Source: Nocardia sp. NBC_01503 | Lineage (GTDB): Bacteria; Actinomycetota; Actinomycetes; Mycobacteriales; Mycobacteriaceae | Assembly: GCF_036327755.1 (NCBI RefSeq) | Contig: NZ_CP109596.1 | Span: 930,001-994,000 of the forward strand | Length of the DNA stretch: 64,000 bases | Reading direction: 5' to 3' | Part shown: positions 34,565 to 43,007 of the stretch, piece by piece | How positions within the stretch are numbered: position 1 is the first letter of the stretch | Layout of the letters: every line of letters starts with the position of its first letter | Translations under genes and position numbers: made by a program | The notes under the pieces: generated by a model | Seen by the model: the letters and a program-made list of their open reading frames with translations, nothing else | Database searches by the model: none | Told to the model about the DNA's origin: nothing

Positions 34565-34896
34565 GTATCACCGCCGTCACCGACGAAACCTTCGAACACG
34601 AGGTCCTCACCCATGAAGGCGCTGTCCTGGTGGACTTCTGGGCAGAATGGTGCCCACCCTGCCGAATGATCGCCCCCGTCCTGGATGCCATCGCCGCAGA
34701 GCGGCACGGACTCCTCACCATCCGAAAGCTGAACACCGACGAGAATCCCAGCACCGCTAGGGATTACCACATCATGTCGGCACCAACCCTGATCCTGTTC
34801 CGCAACGGCGAGCCCGTCCGAACCATGGTCGGAGCCCGATCCAAAGCGAAGCTGCTCGCCGAACTCGACGAGATACTGAGCGCGAGCCACGAATAG
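34561..34896 (+). CDS. Thioredoxin (WCPPC type)
   Basis: A 111-residue thioredoxin with active site WCPPC (C31, C34) in place of the usual WCGPC, followed by the cis-proline region MSAPTLILFRNGE. A proline in the middle of the motif usually makes the disulfide more or less reducing than the standard protein, so a dedicated partner is likely. GTG start overlapping the MerR-peroxiredoxin stop by four bases; the pair most probably forms a peroxide-reduction unit. Confidence 0.92.
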   Translation: MSITAVTDETFEHEVLTHEGAVLVDFWAEWCPPCRMIAPVLDAIAAERHGLLTIRKLNTDENPSTARDYHIMSAPTLILFRNGEPVRTMVGARSKAKLLAELDEILSASHE

Positions 34897-34942
34897 TCGA
34901 AAGTCCAATCCAGCGAAAGGCGATCGCTTCTGAATATTCTTG

Positions 34943-34990
34943 TATCACAATAGAATTAGCCTTTCCCGGCCTGTTCTATCACGGTAGAAT
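34943..34990 (+). promoter_or_regulatory. Duplicated TATCAC-N2-TAGAAT promoter/operator of the DUF222 gene
   Basis: TATCACAATAGAAT (34943-34956) and TATCACGGTAGAAT (34977-34990) are identical at 12 of 14 positions, 34 bases apart. The second lies in the inverted repeat TTCTA-TCACGG-TAGAA and its TAGAAT fits a -10 box 6 bases before the ATG, predicting a leaderless transcript. Confidence 0.55.
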
Positions 34991-34996
34991 AAAGGC

Positions 34997-36955
34997 ATGA
35001 ATTCGGGAGGGACCACCGCACTCGTGAGCAGCGCTTCGGCGCTGCTCGCCGCGGTGGACGGCCTCCTGGACGCGTCCCTGACTCCGCATTCCGATGAGGA
35101 ATTCATCGAGGTAATGCGGGTGGTGGAAACGGCGATCCGCGCACTGGAGGCGGTCAAACATCGTTTCACGGTCGAGACCGGTACCCGCTGCCTGGCCGCG
35201 CGTGCGGGTGTGTCGACCCCGGTCAAGTTCCTGGAACAAACCCTGCGCCTGTCCCATGCCGAGGCCACCGGGCGCTGGAACACCGCGAAGCTGGTGTCGC
35301 CCCGGGTGTTTCCCACCGGCGAGCTCGACCCGATACTGCCCTTGGTTGCCGAGGCTCAGCGTGCGGGTGCGATCTCGGCTGATCACACCCGGCACATCGT
35401 GGCCGCGCTGCACAAACTCCCCGACACCCTCCCGGATGAGAGGAAGGAGACCGCCGAACGGATCCTGACCGACTACGCGCGCGCGGGTTTGCCCGATGCC
35501 CTGCCGCGGTTGGGGAACGAGATCCTGATCCGGGTGCACCCCGACGGGGAGTTGGCCGCCGAGCGTGATCGTCAACGTTTGCGTGGGTTGAGTATCGGGC
35601 ATCAGCGGGTGAACGGTATGTCCCCGGTGTCGGGGGAGATCACTCCGGCGTTGCGTGCGGTGTTGGATCCGATGCTGGCCAAGTGGGCGCGCCCGGGCGT
35701 GTGTAACCCCGAGGACACCGACAGCCCTCGTAGCACCGCCGATGCCGCCGACCGTGGGGTGTTGGCGGCGGCGGCCAAGCGTGATGGCCGCACCGCCGCG
35801 CAACGCAATCATGATGCGCTGCTGGGTTTCCTGCGTTTCGGAGTGGACCCGGCCATGCTCGGCAACCATCGTGGCCTGCCGGTCGCGGCGGTGTTGAGTA
35901 TGTCGGTGGCCGATGTGGAGCGTGGTGCCGGTATCGCGACCACCGCGACCGGGGGCACCCTGTCGGTGTCCGAGGCCCTGAAATTGGCTGCCACCGCCAG
36001 CGATTCGAGTACTTTCGTGGCGGTGCTGGACAAGGCCGGGGCCCCGATCCACCTGGCCCGCGTCCGTCGCTCATCCGCTGGGTCTCGTGGGAAGGCTGCC
36101 CGCGCCAGCGGTGCCACACCTGACAGTGCCGGAGTCGGCAATGCGGGAGTTGGCGGTGCCGGAGTTGGCGGTGCGGGAAAGGCCGGAGTTGGCAGTGTGG
36201 CGTGCGGTGGTGCCGTGCTCGGCGCATCTCGCGGCAGGGCGTCATGCACCATCGGTGCCATGCCTGGCAGTGCTGGAAATGGCAGTACTGCAAATGGCAG
36301 TGTCGCATCGGGCGGCACCCTGGGCGGCAGTACCCTGTCCGGCTGTGCTGGATCTGGCGGCGGTGCCCTGACCGGCACTGCCATATCCAGCAGCGCCGCA
36401 TCCGGCACGGCCTGTGGCGCGACACCGGTCACCACTCGTGGTGCCGCGTCTGCTGCGACCGGTGCCGTATCGGCCAGTCCCGCACCCGGTTTCACCGTCA
36501 CCGACCTGCCCCTGCACCTGGGTGAGAACGAGCGCCTGGCCACCGGAGCCCAACGGTTGGCGTTGATCGCCGCCGAGAAAGGCTGCACCCGACCGGGATG
36601 CACCGCGCCCGCCTCGCTGTCGGCGGTGCATCACATCACCGAATGGGTCAAGGGCGGACCGACCGATATCGAGAACCTGACACTGGCGTGCGATGCCTGC
36701 CACGGCCTGGTCCACGACGGCCCCGGCGGATGGAAAACCGTGGTCATGGGCCCGGACACCGACTACCCCGGCCACACGGGGTGGATCGCACCCCCGCACA
36801 TCGACCCCACCGGCACACCCCAAGTGAATCACCGGCACCATCCGGGAGAGTTGACGGCCGCGACCCTGGCCCGTATCCACGCCCGTGACGAACGCGAGCG
36901 GGCACGGCTCGAGGAATGGCTCAACACCCGCAACACCTCCCACACCCGGCGATAG
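34997..36955 (+). CDS. DUF222 / HNH endonuclease domain protein (13E12-repeat type) with low-complexity insert
   Basis: A 652-residue protein. Residues ~10-355 are the DUF222 helical domain, and ~505-600 the HNH nuclease region: CTRPGCTAPASLSAVHHITEW, then the N and H of NLTLACDACHGLVHDG. Between them, residues ~360-495 are a Gly/Ala/Ser/Thr-rich insert with GVGGAG-type repeats. The phrase normally joining the two domains occurs twice, as APIHLARVRR before and LPLHLGENERLATGAQR after the insert, so it arose by duplication. The family is multi-copy in actinobacteria and of unknown function; a nuclease or homing role is suspected. Confidence 0.88.
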   Translation: MNSGGTTALVSSASALLAAVDGLLDASLTPHSDEEFIEVMRVVETAIRALEAVKHRFTVETGTRCLAARAGVSTPVKFLEQTLRLSHAEATGRWNTAKLVSPRVFPTGELDPILPLVAEAQRAGAISADHTRHIVAALHKLPDTLPDERKETAERILTDYARAGLPDALPRLGNEILIRVHPDGELAAERDRQRLRGLSIGHQRVNGMSPVSGEITPALRAVLDPMLAKWARPGVCNPEDTDSPRSTADAADRGVLAAAAKRDGRTAAQRNHDALLGFLRFGVDPAMLGNHRGLPVAAVLSMSVADVERGAGIATTATGGTLSVSEALKLAATASDSSTFVAVLDKAGAPIHLARVRRSSAGSRGKAARASGATPDSAGVGNAGVGGAGVGGAGKAGVGSVACGGAVLGASRGRASCTIGAMPGSAGNGSTANGSVASGGTLGGSTLSGCAGSGGGALTGTAISSSAASGTACGATPVTTRGAASAATGAVSASPAPGFTVTDLPLHLGENERLATGAQRLALIAAEKGCTRPGCTAPASLSAVHHITEWVKGGPTDIENLTLACDACHGLVHDGPGGWKTVVMGPDTDYPGHTGWIAPPHIDPTGTPQVNHRHHPGELTAATLARIHARDERERARLEEWLNTRNTSHTRR

Positions 36956-36968
36956 CGACGCTGAGCAG

Positions 36969-37008
36969 CCTGTACCACCGACAGGGAACCACCCGCCGGT
37001 GCTACAGG
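36969..37008 (+). terminator. Possible terminator hairpin after the DUF222 gene
   Basis: CCTGTACCACC (36969-36979) pairs with GGTGCTACAGG (36998-37008) at 10 of 11 positions across an 18-base loop, starting 13 bases after the stop codon. There is no T-run, so it would be a weak or non-canonical terminator. Confidence 0.4.
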
Positions 37009-37553
37009 CGTGTTGTGCGGTGCGGCCCTGACCTATTCGCCCTGCGCCTACGCCCAACCCCGCACCTGCACCTGCACCCAGCCTCCGTGATCCAGACGCT
37101 GATCATTCCCGCGAGTGCCACCGCATGACCCGACACTTCCACACTGGCTGCCGAGGGCGAGAATCGCGCATACGAGGAAACCGTCAGAGCATCATCTGCC
37201 GGTGCAACCGGGTCTGCTGGTGCGGCTATGTGCCTTTCGCGGCTCGGGTGCTCACCCGTGGGTCGTGGTCCATCGCAAGACCAGTGGGCTACCACCCGGG
37301 GACTTCGTAGCACACTCGCCCGAATCACCCGCGGTCCCAGCGGGGTTCGGGAGGACACGCAAAACAAACGCGGCAGTGCTGGTGGCGTCGCCTGCCGTAC
37401 CCCACTGTCGCTCCCCCCATCGAGCGCGAATACTCGCGACCCAGCCGGGCTGGATGGCCGTGGGAACCTTCAGAACCACAACCCGAAAAGACAAGAGCGA
37501 ACAAAGACCCCACCCCATGACGCCCAGACGAGAAGAACCACCACCCTCGAGGC

Positions 37554-37637
37554 CCTGGACGTGCGATCAGGGGGGCGCTCATGCAGGGGACACGCCGGAG
37601 ATCGCCGCACCAGTGCCCCCCTGATCGCGTGTCCAGG
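37554..37637. repeat. Inner 23-bp inverted repeat
   Basis: 37554-37576 and 37615-37637 are complementary at 21 of 23 positions (CCTGGAC, CGATCAGGGGGGC and complements), with a 38-base loop. It lies inside the larger inverted repeat but is not centred on it, so it is a separate hairpin or the ends of a tiny element. Confidence 0.65.
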
Positions 37638-37944
37638 GGGATTCGGGCGTCGAGCAGGAACTGATGTACGCGACACGCCGGGGTTCGGTGCGTGAGTTCC
37701 TGGTGAGCGAACGGTCCAGGTCGTCGGAGGCTCCGAACGGGATGTGACGGAGTGCTTCGGGGTCCTGAAAGTGTTGTGGTGGCGGGGTTTCGGGCCCTTG
37801 GGCCCGTCTTTCTTCTTGTCCTGGCGTCTTTTGTCTTGGTTCTTGTCGTTTTGTTCTTGGTTTTTGGGGTTGTGGTTCTGAAGGTTCCCACGGCCACCCG
37901 GCCAGGCTGGGTCGTGAGGGTGCGGCTCCCGATGGGGGAGCGAA

Positions 37945-39359
37945 GGTCAAGTCCAAATGCGTGGTGTAACTCGGTGGTCACCGCAGGATCCGAATTGTCG
38001 TGTCAGGCGGTGAGTTCGGTGGGTGCTGGTTCCTCCTGTTCGTCGGTGGGTGCCAGCCCGCGTGAGCGGGCGAGCACCTCGAGGCCGAGGTAGCGTTTGG
38101 CTTCGATCCATTCGTCGTGTTGCTCGGCCAGGACCGCCCCGACCAGGCGGATGATCGAGCCGCGGTCCGGGAAGATGCCGACCACGTCGGTGCGGCGGCG
38201 GATCTCCTTGTTCAACCGTTCTTGGGGATTGTTGGACCAGATCTGGCGCCAGATCTGTTTGGGAAACGCGGTGAACGACAGCAGATCCGCGCGGGCCCCA
38301 TCGAGGTGATCGGCGACTTTCGGGAGCTTGCCGGCGAGCGCGTCGAGCATCCGATCATACTGGGCGGCAACCGATTCGGTGTCGGCCTGATCGAATACCG
38401 AGTGCAACAACGTGCGAACCCACGGCCACGACGATTTCGGGCAAACCGACATGAGATTGACCGTGTAGTGGGTGCGGCAACGCTGCCAGGACGCGCCGGG
38501 CAGGGTCGCCCCGATCGCGGCCACGAGGCCGGTATGGGCATCGGAGGTCACCAAGGCAACCCCGCTCAGCCCGCGCGCGACCAGGTCACGGAAGAACGCC
38601 AGCCAGCCGGCCTTGTTTTCCCCGGAAACCACCTGCAGCCCCAGGATTTCGCGGTGCCCGTCGGCATTGACGCCGGTCGCGACCAGGGCGTGAACGTTGA
38701 CCACCCGCCCGTTCTCACGCACTTTGAGTACCAGGGCGTCCGCGGCGACGAACGTGTAGGGACCGGCATCGAGGGGGCGGGTGCGGAATGCTTCGACCTG
38801 GGCGTCCAGATCACGGGCCATGATCGAGACCTGTGACTTGGAAAGTGTTGTGACCCCGAGGGATTCGACGAGCTTCTCCATCCGGCGCGTGGACACGCCG
38901 AGTAGGTAGCAGGTGGCGACCACGCTGGTGAGGGCACGCTCTGCGCGTTTGCGGCGCTCGAGGAGCCAGTCGGGAAAGTAGTTGCCCGAGCGCAGTTTCG
39001 GGATCGCGACATCGACGGTGCCCAGGCGGGTGTCGAAGTCGCGGTGGCGGTAGCCGTTGCGCTGGTTGACGCGCTCGTCGCTGCGTTGCCCGTAGTCGGC
39101 GCCGCAGAGCGCGTCGGCCTCGGCACTCATCAAGGACTGGATGAACGTGGACAACAACCCGCGCAGCAGGTCCGGTTGCTCGGACAGTACGGCGGTCGGG
39201 TCGATAGGCTGGATATCGGTCATCGCGTGAGTTCTCCTTCGAGAGACTGTGAGAGGTCCTTCGAGGATCACGCGGTGACCACCTTGCTGTCCGGGGATTA
39301 CGCCAGACTCGGCGGCAGATCAGGCCGCCAGCTCGTACACCATTCTGCTGGACTCAACC
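37945..39359 (-). mobile_element. Complete IS256-family insertion sequence
   Basis: A 1415-base element. Its ends read inward as GGTCAAGTCCA...TGGTGTA (left) and GGTTGAGTCCA...TGGTGTA (right). It is flanked by the 9-base direct repeat GGGAGCGAA (37936-37944 and 39360-39368), the size expected for IS256 target duplication. A second inverted pair (GGTGGTCACCGC core, 37973-37991 and 39265-39283) lies inside the ends. One transposase gene on the minus strand fills the element. The intact duplication suggests a recent insertion. Confidence 0.88.
38003..39223 (-). CDS. IS256-family (mutator) transposase
   Basis: A 406-residue transposase. YGQRSDERVNQRNGYRHRDF, IPKLRSGNYFP and GVSTRRMEKLVESLG are mutator-family landmarks. 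The catalytic acidic residues are likely in FVAADALVLKV, LVTSDAHTGLVAA and NNPQERLNKEIRRRT. It inserts the element by a DDE mechanism. GAAGGAGAA lies before ATG 39223. Length and ends look intact, so the element may still be active. Confidence 0.95.
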   Translation of the reverse strand: MTDIQPIDPTAVLSEQPDLLRGLLSTFIQSLMSAEADALCGADYGQRSDERVNQRNGYRHRDFDTRLGTVDVAIPKLRSGNYFPDWLLERRKRAERALTSVVATCYLLGVSTRRMEKLVESLGVTTLSKSQVSIMARDLDAQVEAFRTRPLDAGPYTFVAADALVLKVRENGRVVNVHALVATGVNADGHREILGLQVVSGENKAGWLAFFRDLVARGLSGVALVTSDAHTGLVAAIGATLPGASWQRCRTHYTVNLMSVCPKSSWPWVRTLLHSVFDQADTESVAAQYDRMLDALAGKLPKVADHLDGARADLLSFTAFPKQIWRQIWSNNPQERLNKEIRRRTDVVGIFPDRGSIIRLVGAVLAEQHDEWIEAKRYLGLEVLARSRGLAPTDEQEEPAPTELTA

Positions 39360-39503
39360 GGGAGCGAAAGCCGGGTACGGCAGGCGAGGCAACCACACTG
39401 CCCGTTCCGCTTTGCAGCCCGGTTGAGCAAAGGCAACACCATCCCGCGAACCGACCACACACATGGGTCGGCCACCCCTGTCCAGTACGCCGACAGGGCA
39501 AGA

Positions 39504-41306
39504 TCAGGAGTAGATAGCGGCTACTTCGGTGGCGTACTTCTCCAGGACCACCGCACGCTTGAGAGAGAGCTTGGGAGTCAGCTCGCCTGTTTCCTGAGTC
39601 CAGTCGGCGGCGAGGATGCGGGTTCGCTTGACGGACTCGGCTTTCGAGACCTTCTTGTTCGACTCCGCCACTGCCGCATCGATTTCGGCCACCAGCGCGG
39701 GGTTGGTGACCAGGTCTTCGATGCTGACGTCGGCGGGGATGTTGTTGCGGTCGCGCCAGCCCGGGAGGGCGTCGCGGTCGAGGGTGATGAGGACGCCGAC
39801 GAAGGGCTTGTTATCGCCGACGATCATGCACTGGCCGATCAGCGGGTGAGCGCGCAAGGTGTCTTCCATCGGCGCGGGTGAGACGTTCTTGCCCGCGGCG
39901 GTGACGATGATTTCCTTCTTGCGGCCGGTGATGGAGAGGTAGCCGTCGGTGTCCAGGGCACCGAGATCGCCGGTGTGGAACCAGCCGTCGGTGAGGGCTT
40001 CGGCATTGGCGGCTTCGTTCTTCCAGTAACCATTGAAGACCACATTGCCTTTGAGGAGGACTTCGCCGTCCTCCGCGATACGGACCGCATTGCCTTCCAG
40101 CGGGAGACCCACGGTGCCGACTCGCATATGGGACACCGTGTTCACGGTGATGGCCGCACTGGTTTCGGTGAGCCCGTAGCCCTCGAACACCGGCACGCCG
40201 ATACCGCGGAAGAAGTGGCCGAGGCGCGCACCGAGCGGGCCACCGCCGGAGACCGCACCGGAGCACCGACCACCAAGGGCCGCACGCAGTTTCGAGTAGA
40301 CGAGCTTGTCGAAAACGGCATGCTTGGCGCGCAGGAGCAGGCCCGCGCCGCCGGACTGCTGCGCTGCACTCCAGGCGATGGCGGTATCGGCGGCCAGATC
40401 GAAGATCTTGCCCTTACCGCTGTCGTGCGCCTGCTGCTTCGCGCCGTTGTAGACCTTCTCGAAGACGCGCGGTACGGCCAGGATGAAATCCGGCTTGTAC
40501 GAGGCGAATTGGGTGGTCAGCGTGGTCCAGTCCGACGAGTGCGCGACGGTCACCTTGGCCGCGAGCGAGCCGACCGCGATGGCGCGGGCGAAGACGTGCG
40601 CCAGCGGCAGGAACATCAGCGTGGTCTTGCCCTCGGCGAGCAGATGCCGCAGCGCCAGCTTGCCGGAGAGTGATTCGGCGAGCAGGTTCTCGTGGGTGAG
40701 GACGACACCCTTGGGTCGTCCGGTGGTACCGGAGGTGTAGATGAGAGTGGCGGGGGTGGCGGCACCGACCTCGGCGCGCCGCTCGGCCAGCACCGAATCG
40801 GCTACCGCGAGACCGCGCGAGATCAACGACTCCACCGCATCCTCGTCCAGGCGAAGTGTCTCGACCAGATCCGGCGTCTCGATCTCGGCGACGGTGACCG
40901 CGTGCCGCTCGTTCTCGACAATGAGCAGCTTGGTCCCGGAGTCCTCGAGAATCCAGCGCGCCTGATCGGTGGCGGAGGAGTCGTAGATGGCGACCGTGCA
41001 CGCGCCCGCGGTCCAGATGGCGTAGTCGATGAGCGTCCACTCGTAGCGGGTGGCGGACATCAATGCGACCCGGTCCCCCGCCTGTACGCCGGAGGCGATG
41101 AGCCCCTTGGCAATCGCGCGCACCTGCGCCGCGAATTCGGCGGCGGTCACATCGGCCCAGCCGCCGTCCACCGGCCGCCGGAAGGCCACGAACTCGGGAG
41201 AGGTCCGGTCCAGACCGTCGACGATATCGGTGAGCGAGGCGCCCTCGGCGATGACGTATGACGCCTTCGCCTCGACCTCACGTCCGGCAACCGCGGTAGA
41301 TCCCAT
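39504..41306 (-). CDS. Long-chain acyl-CoA synthetase (FadD15-like)
   Basis: A 600-residue AMP-forming ligase. P-loop IYTSGTTGRPKGVVLTH, FEGYGLTETSAAI and WFHTGDLGALDTDGY are the adenylation motifs; the C-terminus has ITGRKKEIIVTAAGKNVSP and ends in the usual LSLKRAVVLEKY. It activates long-chain fatty acids with ATP and CoA in the cytoplasm. AGGAGAGAGG is upstream of ATG 41306. It is transcribed in the same direction as the next operon but 175 bases apart, so probably separate. Its 3' end is 144 bases from the IS element and is not damaged. Confidence 0.92.
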   Translation of the reverse strand: MGSTAVAGREVEAKASYVIAEGASLTDIVDGLDRTSPEFVAFRRPVDGGWADVTAAEFAAQVRAIAKGLIASGVQAGDRVALMSATRYEWTLIDYAIWTAGACTVAIYDSSATDQARWILEDSGTKLLIVENERHAVTVAEIETPDLVETLRLDEDAVESLISRGLAVADSVLAERRAEVGAATPATLIYTSGTTGRPKGVVLTHENLLAESLSGKLALRHLLAEGKTTLMFLPLAHVFARAIAVGSLAAKVTVAHSSDWTTLTTQFASYKPDFILAVPRVFEKVYNGAKQQAHDSGKGKIFDLAADTAIAWSAAQQSGGAGLLLRAKHAVFDKLVYSKLRAALGGRCSGAVSGGGPLGARLGHFFRGIGVPVFEGYGLTETSAAITVNTVSHMRVGTVGLPLEGNAVRIAEDGEVLLKGNVVFNGYWKNEAANAEALTDGWFHTGDLGALDTDGYLSITGRKKEIIVTAAGKNVSPAPMEDTLRAHPLIGQCMIVGDNKPFVGVLITLDRDALPGWRDRNNIPADVSIEDLVTNPALVAEIDAAVAESNKKVSKAESVKRTRILAADWTQETGELTPKLSLKRAVVLEKYATEVAAIYS

Positions 41307-41481
41307 CTGCGCTACGACCTCTCTCCTGACGCTGCCCGGACCTCGATGTCCGGTATGCGGGCACACTCTCGCACGACCCGCGAAGCAGGGCCAATTCACA
41401 ATGCTGGAGCGCTGCGCCGTGGATCACAATGTGCGAGCGAACATCGCGCACACCCGCAGAGTGTGCCGGAGACCATTCCGG

Positions 41482-41994
41482 TCAACGGATGCGGGCGGCC
41501 GCCACCATGGCTTCGAGGCGGGTACCCAAGGCATTGACCCGGTCCCGCAGCGCCTCGATATCGGCGAGCGGCAGCCCGACCGATTCGAGGACCGCGTGGA
41601 TCATGCGCTGCGCCGCGGGCTGCAATCGAGCGCTGGCGGCGGTCGCGTGCAGCACCACCGCCCGCCCGTCGGTCGCACTGCGCACACTCTCGACGAGACC
41701 GTTCGCGGTCAACCGCTGTACCAGCGGAGACAGTGTTCCGTAGTCGAGGTGGACGTGTTCGCCCAGCTCTTTCATGGTGATTCCCGGTCGCTCCCACAGG
41801 GTCAGCAGCACCAGGTACTGCGGATAGGTGAGATTCATTTCTTCGAGAAAGGGACGGTAGGCAGCGGTCATGGACCGCGACGTGGAGTACAGCGCGAAAC
41901 ACAGCTGAGCGTTCAGCGACAGAAGCGCGTAGTCGATCTCCTCGTCCGCTCCGGCCCGGTGCCCATCGGGTGCGGAAGGCGGATTTTCTGACAT
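41482..41994 (-). CDS. OhrR-like MarR regulator with single sensing cysteine
   Basis: A 170-residue MarR protein most like the OhrR group: the helix NAQLCFALYSTSRSMTAAYR carries C32 at the position of the peroxide-sensing cysteine, and LTYPQYLVLLTLWE follows as in OhrR. No other cysteine exists, so it would be a one-Cys type. No ohr gene is adjacent; instead its start codon overlaps the stop of the aminotransferase by one base (TAATG), making it the last gene of a biosynthesis-like operon. It may tie that pathway to peroxide or electrophile stress. Confidence 0.87.
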   Translation of the reverse strand: MSENPPSAPDGHRAGADEEIDYALLSLNAQLCFALYSTSRSMTAAYRPFLEEMNLTYPQYLVLLTLWERPGITMKELGEHVHLDYGTLSPLVQRLTANGLVESVRSATDGRAVVLHATAASARLQPAAQRMIHAVLESVGLPLADIEALRDRVNALGTRLEAMVAAARIR

Positions 41995-42998
41995 TACTGC
42001 ACTGTACTGCGCACGGTGGTCAGCACGGCGTCGGTGGCGTCCCCATCACCGACGGTGATGCGGATACCCGTCGGATAGCGTTTGACGTGGATATCCGCCC
42101 CCGCCAGCCCCGCCGCCACCCGATCGATATCAGGTTCGGGCAGCGTCAGATACGAGAAGTTGGCGTAGCTGTCCGGTACCGACAGACCGAGCTCCCGCAG
42201 TCCGGCGGTGAGGCGATGCCGATGCCCGGCGATCATCTCCACCCGGGCCTCGATCTCGGCCTCGGCGGCATAGCAGGCGCGCACCGCGACCTCGGCGAGC
42301 GCGTTCATCCCGAAGGGCAACTGCCAGCGCGCGATTCGATCGATCAGCCCGGGTGCGCCGACCGCGTACCCGACCCGCAGCGCCGCGAGCCCGTACGCCT
42401 TCGAGAAGGTCCGCAGCACAAGCAGATTCGAATGATGTTCGACCAATGCCAATGCCTCGATACGGTCTTCGCCGGCGACGAAATCCACATACGCCTCATC
42501 GAGGACTACGGTGACGGTGGTCGGCACCCGATGCAGAAACTTCTCGAATTCCCTTGGCGCGATCAGTGTTCCGGTCGGATTGTGTGGACTGCAGAGCACC
42601 ACCAGCCGGGTGCCCGGATCGATCGCCTCGGCCAGCGCGTCCAGATCCTGCCGCCCGTCCGGGGTGAGCGGAACCGTCACCGGCCGTCCACCGGCCATGC
42701 TGGTCAGAATCGGATACCCGTCGAAGGTGGGCATCGCCATGACGACACCAGCTCCCCCGGAACCGAATTCCTGCACGATATGCATGATCACGCCGGTGGC
42801 CCCGGCCCCGACCACAATGTGGTCGGCGCCCACCCCGAGTCGTTCGGCGATCAACCGGGGCAGCCGCCGCGGCAGGAACTCCGGATAGCGATTGGCCGAC
42901 GAGAGCGCCTGCGACAGCGCCTCCCGCACCGAAGGCGGTGGACCGTACGGGTTCTCATTGAGCTGTAACTGATGCCCGAGACGGGCCAGAGGTGACAT
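41994..42998 (-). CDS. Histidinol-phosphate / aromatic aminotransferase-like PLP enzyme
   Basis: A 334-residue class II aminotransferase of the HisC/Pat type. LQLNENPYGPPPSV at the N-terminus, SPHNPTGTLI, VVLDEAYVDF and the lysine motif RTFSKAYGLAALRVGY are all present. Not in a his operon: it lies between a KAS III-like gene (9 bases upstream) and the OhrR-like regulator. A role in aminating a keto intermediate of that pathway is therefore more likely than histidine synthesis, though aromatic aminotransferase activity is possible. Confidence 0.87.
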   Translation of the reverse strand: MSPLARLGHQLQLNENPYGPPPSVREALSQALSSANRYPEFLPRRLPRLIAERLGVGADHIVVGAGATGVIMHIVQEFGSGGAGVVMAMPTFDGYPILTSMAGGRPVTVPLTPDGRQDLDALAEAIDPGTRLVVLCSPHNPTGTLIAPREFEKFLHRVPTTVTVVLDEAYVDFVAGEDRIEALALVEHHSNLLVLRTFSKAYGLAALRVGYAVGAPGLIDRIARWQLPFGMNALAEVAVRACYAAEAEIEARVEMIAGHRHRLTAGLRELGLSVPDSYANFSYLTLPEPDIDRVAAGLAGADIHVKRYPTGIRITVGDGDATDAVLTTVRSTVQ

Positions 42999-43007
42999 CT
43001 GCTCGCC

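Larger units (their letters stand above)
36956..37944. other. Non-coding region between the DUF222 gene and the IS element
   Basis: Nearly 1 kb with no credible gene; the open frames here are repeat-derived. It holds a possible terminator, the left arm of a large inverted repeat (37360-37537), an inner hairpin (37554-37637), about 170 bases of unique sequence, and most of the right arm (37812-37944). Confidence 0.6.
37360..39416. repeat. Large imperfect inverted repeat, right arm split by the IS element
   Basis: The left arm is 37360-37537; the right arm is 37812-37944 continued at 39369-39416 after the IS. A 30-base block is identical in inverted orientation (37455-37484 against 37867-37896; core GTGGGAACCTTCAGAACCAC). 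On the far side of the IS, GGGTACGGCAGGCGA is the exact complement of 37388-37402. Similarity outside these blocks is partial. It predates the IS insertion. Its origin is unknown; it is not an obvious IS or gene. Confidence 0.7.

Noticed and set aside
36087-36425. Short repeats in the DUF222 gene that looked CRISPR-like
   Set aside because: Units are of variable length and in frame as Gly/Ala/Ser codons, with no constant repeat or unique spacers.
37973-39283. GGTGGTCACCGC inverted pair as the IS ends
   Set aside because: The pair lies inside the ends fixed by the 9-bp GGGAGCGAA duplication; it is subterminal, not terminal.
41994-42998. Histidine biosynthesis gene hisC
   Set aside because: No other his genes are nearby and the gene is coupled to a KAS III-like gene and a MarR regulator, so the symbol was not assigned.
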